From positions 71,324,552 to 71,388,551 of the forward strand of contig NC_092524.1 of the NCBI RefSeq assembly GCF_037038585.1: a DNA stretch of 64,000 nucleotides, read 5' to 3'. Below, piece by piece: positions 61,983 through 64,000 of this stretch. This stretch comes from Patagioenas fasciata. Taxonomy: Eukaryota > Chordata > Aves > Columbiformes > Columbidae. Both the position numbers and the translations under genes were made by a program. Position 1 is the stretch's first letter. Every line of letters begins with the position of its first letter. The notes below the pieces were generated by a model. That model was given only the letters and a program-made list of their open reading frames with translations. It was not told the origin of the DNA and ran no database searches.

Positions 61983-62060
61983 CGAAGGGGACAACGCAGC
62001 GCGAAGGGGACAACGCAGCGTGAAGGGGACAACGCAGCGCGAAGGGGACAACGCAGCGTG
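61983..62060. repeat. 19-bp minisatellite, 4 copies
   Basis: GAAGGGGACAACGCAGCGC-type units start at 61984, 62003, 62022 and 62041, exactly 19 bp apart and differing only at a C/T site. Each unit carries CpGs. Confidence 0.95.
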
Positions 62061-64000
62061 TCGGGGACGCTCCGCCACCCGCTGCCACGCTCGGGCTGCC
62101 CAGCACTTCCACGGGGGACACCGCGGGTGTGCAGCGCAGAGCAGCACCTCCACCATCGGAAACTGCTTCTCTCATGAGCAGATGGCATTTTAACGAGATA
62201 AAACGTGATATGAGAGAAGAGGCCTCGGCTTTATTTCAGTGTGCAGCAGCACAGCAGCCAAGTCACCGTGAGCGCGCTCGTCCCCTCTGCCCCGCGCTGG
62301 GAGAGGGCGGTCAGCAGCACTGTGGTCAGTGCAGCAGACCCCTGAAAAAGCACTTATTGAAGGCAAGACTGCTGGGAAGAGCTCTGGCAGGGAGCCACTA
62401 GGACCCATTTCTGCTGCCATTCAGGTTTGCAAATAATTTCTGATCTGAATATTTCTGTTTCACTTTTCAGCCTCTGACTTTCTACTGCTGCAGGGTTTGT
62501 TTCTCCCGCGACAATGACAAGACTCTGCCCTGTGTCAGTAACTGATGCCCACGCTGCGGGTGACAGTGTGCCACCCACGAGCTGCCGAACCCCTCTATGG
62601 CAACCGGGGGGACCTGCGGGCTGGGTCGGCCGGTGCCAGCTGCTCGCTGGAGCGGGAGCCCCACGCTCGGGGCAGGCGCTGCCCGGGGGCGGCTGGTGCT
62701 CCCGCGCCGGCACTGCCCACGGCTCAGCCCGCACAAACCCCCTCTCAAACGCAGCAGCACAGCCGCGCAGGGGTGGGGGCCGCGCAGGGACCTCCCTGCC
62801 TGGGCCTGTCCCACACCCATCCCAGGAGAGCACGGCCCATCAGAGACACATCTCCACAAGCCCAGAGGAGCAGGGAGGAACAGAACCAGGTGGGGACCCA
62901 AATTACGGGTTCAGAGGAACGGAGACCCTGCCCGGACCTCTGCCAGGGCTGTCCCCGGGGAAACTGAGCTCCAGCCAGGGAGAAACGCTCCCGCAGCGCT
63001 GGGCACGGCTGCCAGAAGAGCTCAGCTTACCCTGAAACCAGCCCTCGGTGACCAATTCCAGGACGTATTTGGAAATGACTCCTGGAGACTGTGACCCGTG
63101 GGCTCCGCGGGTGGGTGCACGTATTGCCACAGGCAGCCGCGGGGCTGGGGGTGCCCACTGCACAACAGACAGGCTCCAGCGCACGTGGCCAAATCCCCCA
63201 AAAGCAGAGGAGCAGCCGCCCGCCCCCCAGCCGTGCTCTCACCAGAACTCAGAGATTGCCCAGAGCTGTGTGTGGATGCGTGTGCAGCTATAGGGCTGGT
63301 ACCCTATGGAGCTGGGAGCCAGGGGGTGGAGAGGGAGGGGTGAAGGAACAGAGAAGTGGGGGCACTGGTCCCAGAGGCATTTGCTATGAAGAGGTGGGTA
63401 GACAGTCTCGCTCAGCACATTCTGGAAAGAAAAGCATTTTCTGCCTCCAAAACACAGCACAAACACTTCTAAAGAGTTCCCTGTGGCTTTTAGTGCTGCA
63501 TTATTCAGGGTGACAATGAGACAAAAACAACAGCATGCGCTGTACAATGTGCAGACAACTTGACCCAGGACGTGCCTCACCTCCGGCAGGTCCAGACATG
63601 TACAACACAGTTATTCCTCGGTTTTACTTTCCTTTTTTGCCCACCCTGCTTTCCCTGTCACAGGTTACAAGGTCTGCTCCACCACAGAGCATACATGCCT
63701 ACACTAATTGTGCAACATGTTAATAGGCATGTCTGCCTTGCTATCAACTCCCCATCCCTGGGGTAATTTCTCCTTCAGATGCTGGGGACATCACAGCAAA
63801 CAAGAGAGTAATTTCCGTGTCAGAATCTTAATTTGTTCTTTTCTAGAAACAAGAGGAATTAATATTTTGAAGGGGACACATTTTGCTCTTTTGTACACTG
63901 ATATAAATAGGAAGGACCGTACAGGGCAGTGGAAATGCTCCGCATTGCTGATGATCAAAGGGAAGATGTGATTAAACGAGCTGTGTCCTCAGAAGGAGGA
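62061..64000. other. Non-coding unique sequence to the window end
   Basis: GC-rich at 62580-63020 and AT-leaning at 63420-64000. No exon, RNA gene or dispersed repeat is recognised. Confidence 0.5.

Overview
This is vertebrate nuclear DNA, most likely from a bird. One protein-coding exon is certain. On the minus strand at 397-1804 lies the large first coding exon of LRFN5 (SALM5), a neuronal synaptic adhesion protein. Two truncated CR1 retrotransposons (25.07-25.87 kb and 54.46-54.78 kb), no Alu- or L1-like sequence, GC-rich minisatellites and a compact CpG island point to a sauropsid. The low CR1 density fits a bird better than a turtle or crocodilian. I cannot name the species.

Layout. LRFN5 runs right to left. 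Bases 1-396 are the intron downstream of the coding exon. Bases 397-1804 hold 20 nt of 5' UTR, the signal peptide, the LRR block, the Ig domain and the start of the fibronectin III domain. Everything from 1805 rightward is 5' to this exon. A strong CpG island at about 35.44-37.46 kb is the best candidate for the LRFN5 promoter and non-coding first exon; it has two good minus-strand splice donors and one plus-strand donor. If so, about 1.8-36 kb is 5' intron and 37.5-64 kb is upstream intergenic sequence. This assignment is inference and needs RNA data.

The main structural feature is an unusual density of minisatellites: about 18 clear tandem arrays with units of about 11-60 bp, together about 7.5 kb (about 12% of the window). 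The most striking are a 20-bp array of 53 indel-free units (26.2-27.3 kb), a 24-bp array of 27 exact-length units with higher-order structure (44.07-44.71 kb), an array of about 60 CTGCAG-bearing units (45.28-46.24 kb), a 53/54-bp array of 13 units (55.81-56.50 kb), and an array that arose inside a CR1 copy (25.66-25.80 kb). These arrays lack stop codons in several frames and make long spurious reading frames, up to about 460 codons, on both strands. None is a credible protein.

A probable solo LTR of an endogenous retrovirus lies at about 59.90-60.49 kb. I found no tRNA or rRNA gene, no CRISPR array and no second recognisable protein-coding gene. The remainder is unique non-coding sequence, GC-moderate stretches alternating with AT-rich pockets that could hold conserved enhancers, which cannot be judged without alignment. 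I see no new multi-gene system; the noteworthy content is repeat biology and gene regulation around LRFN5.
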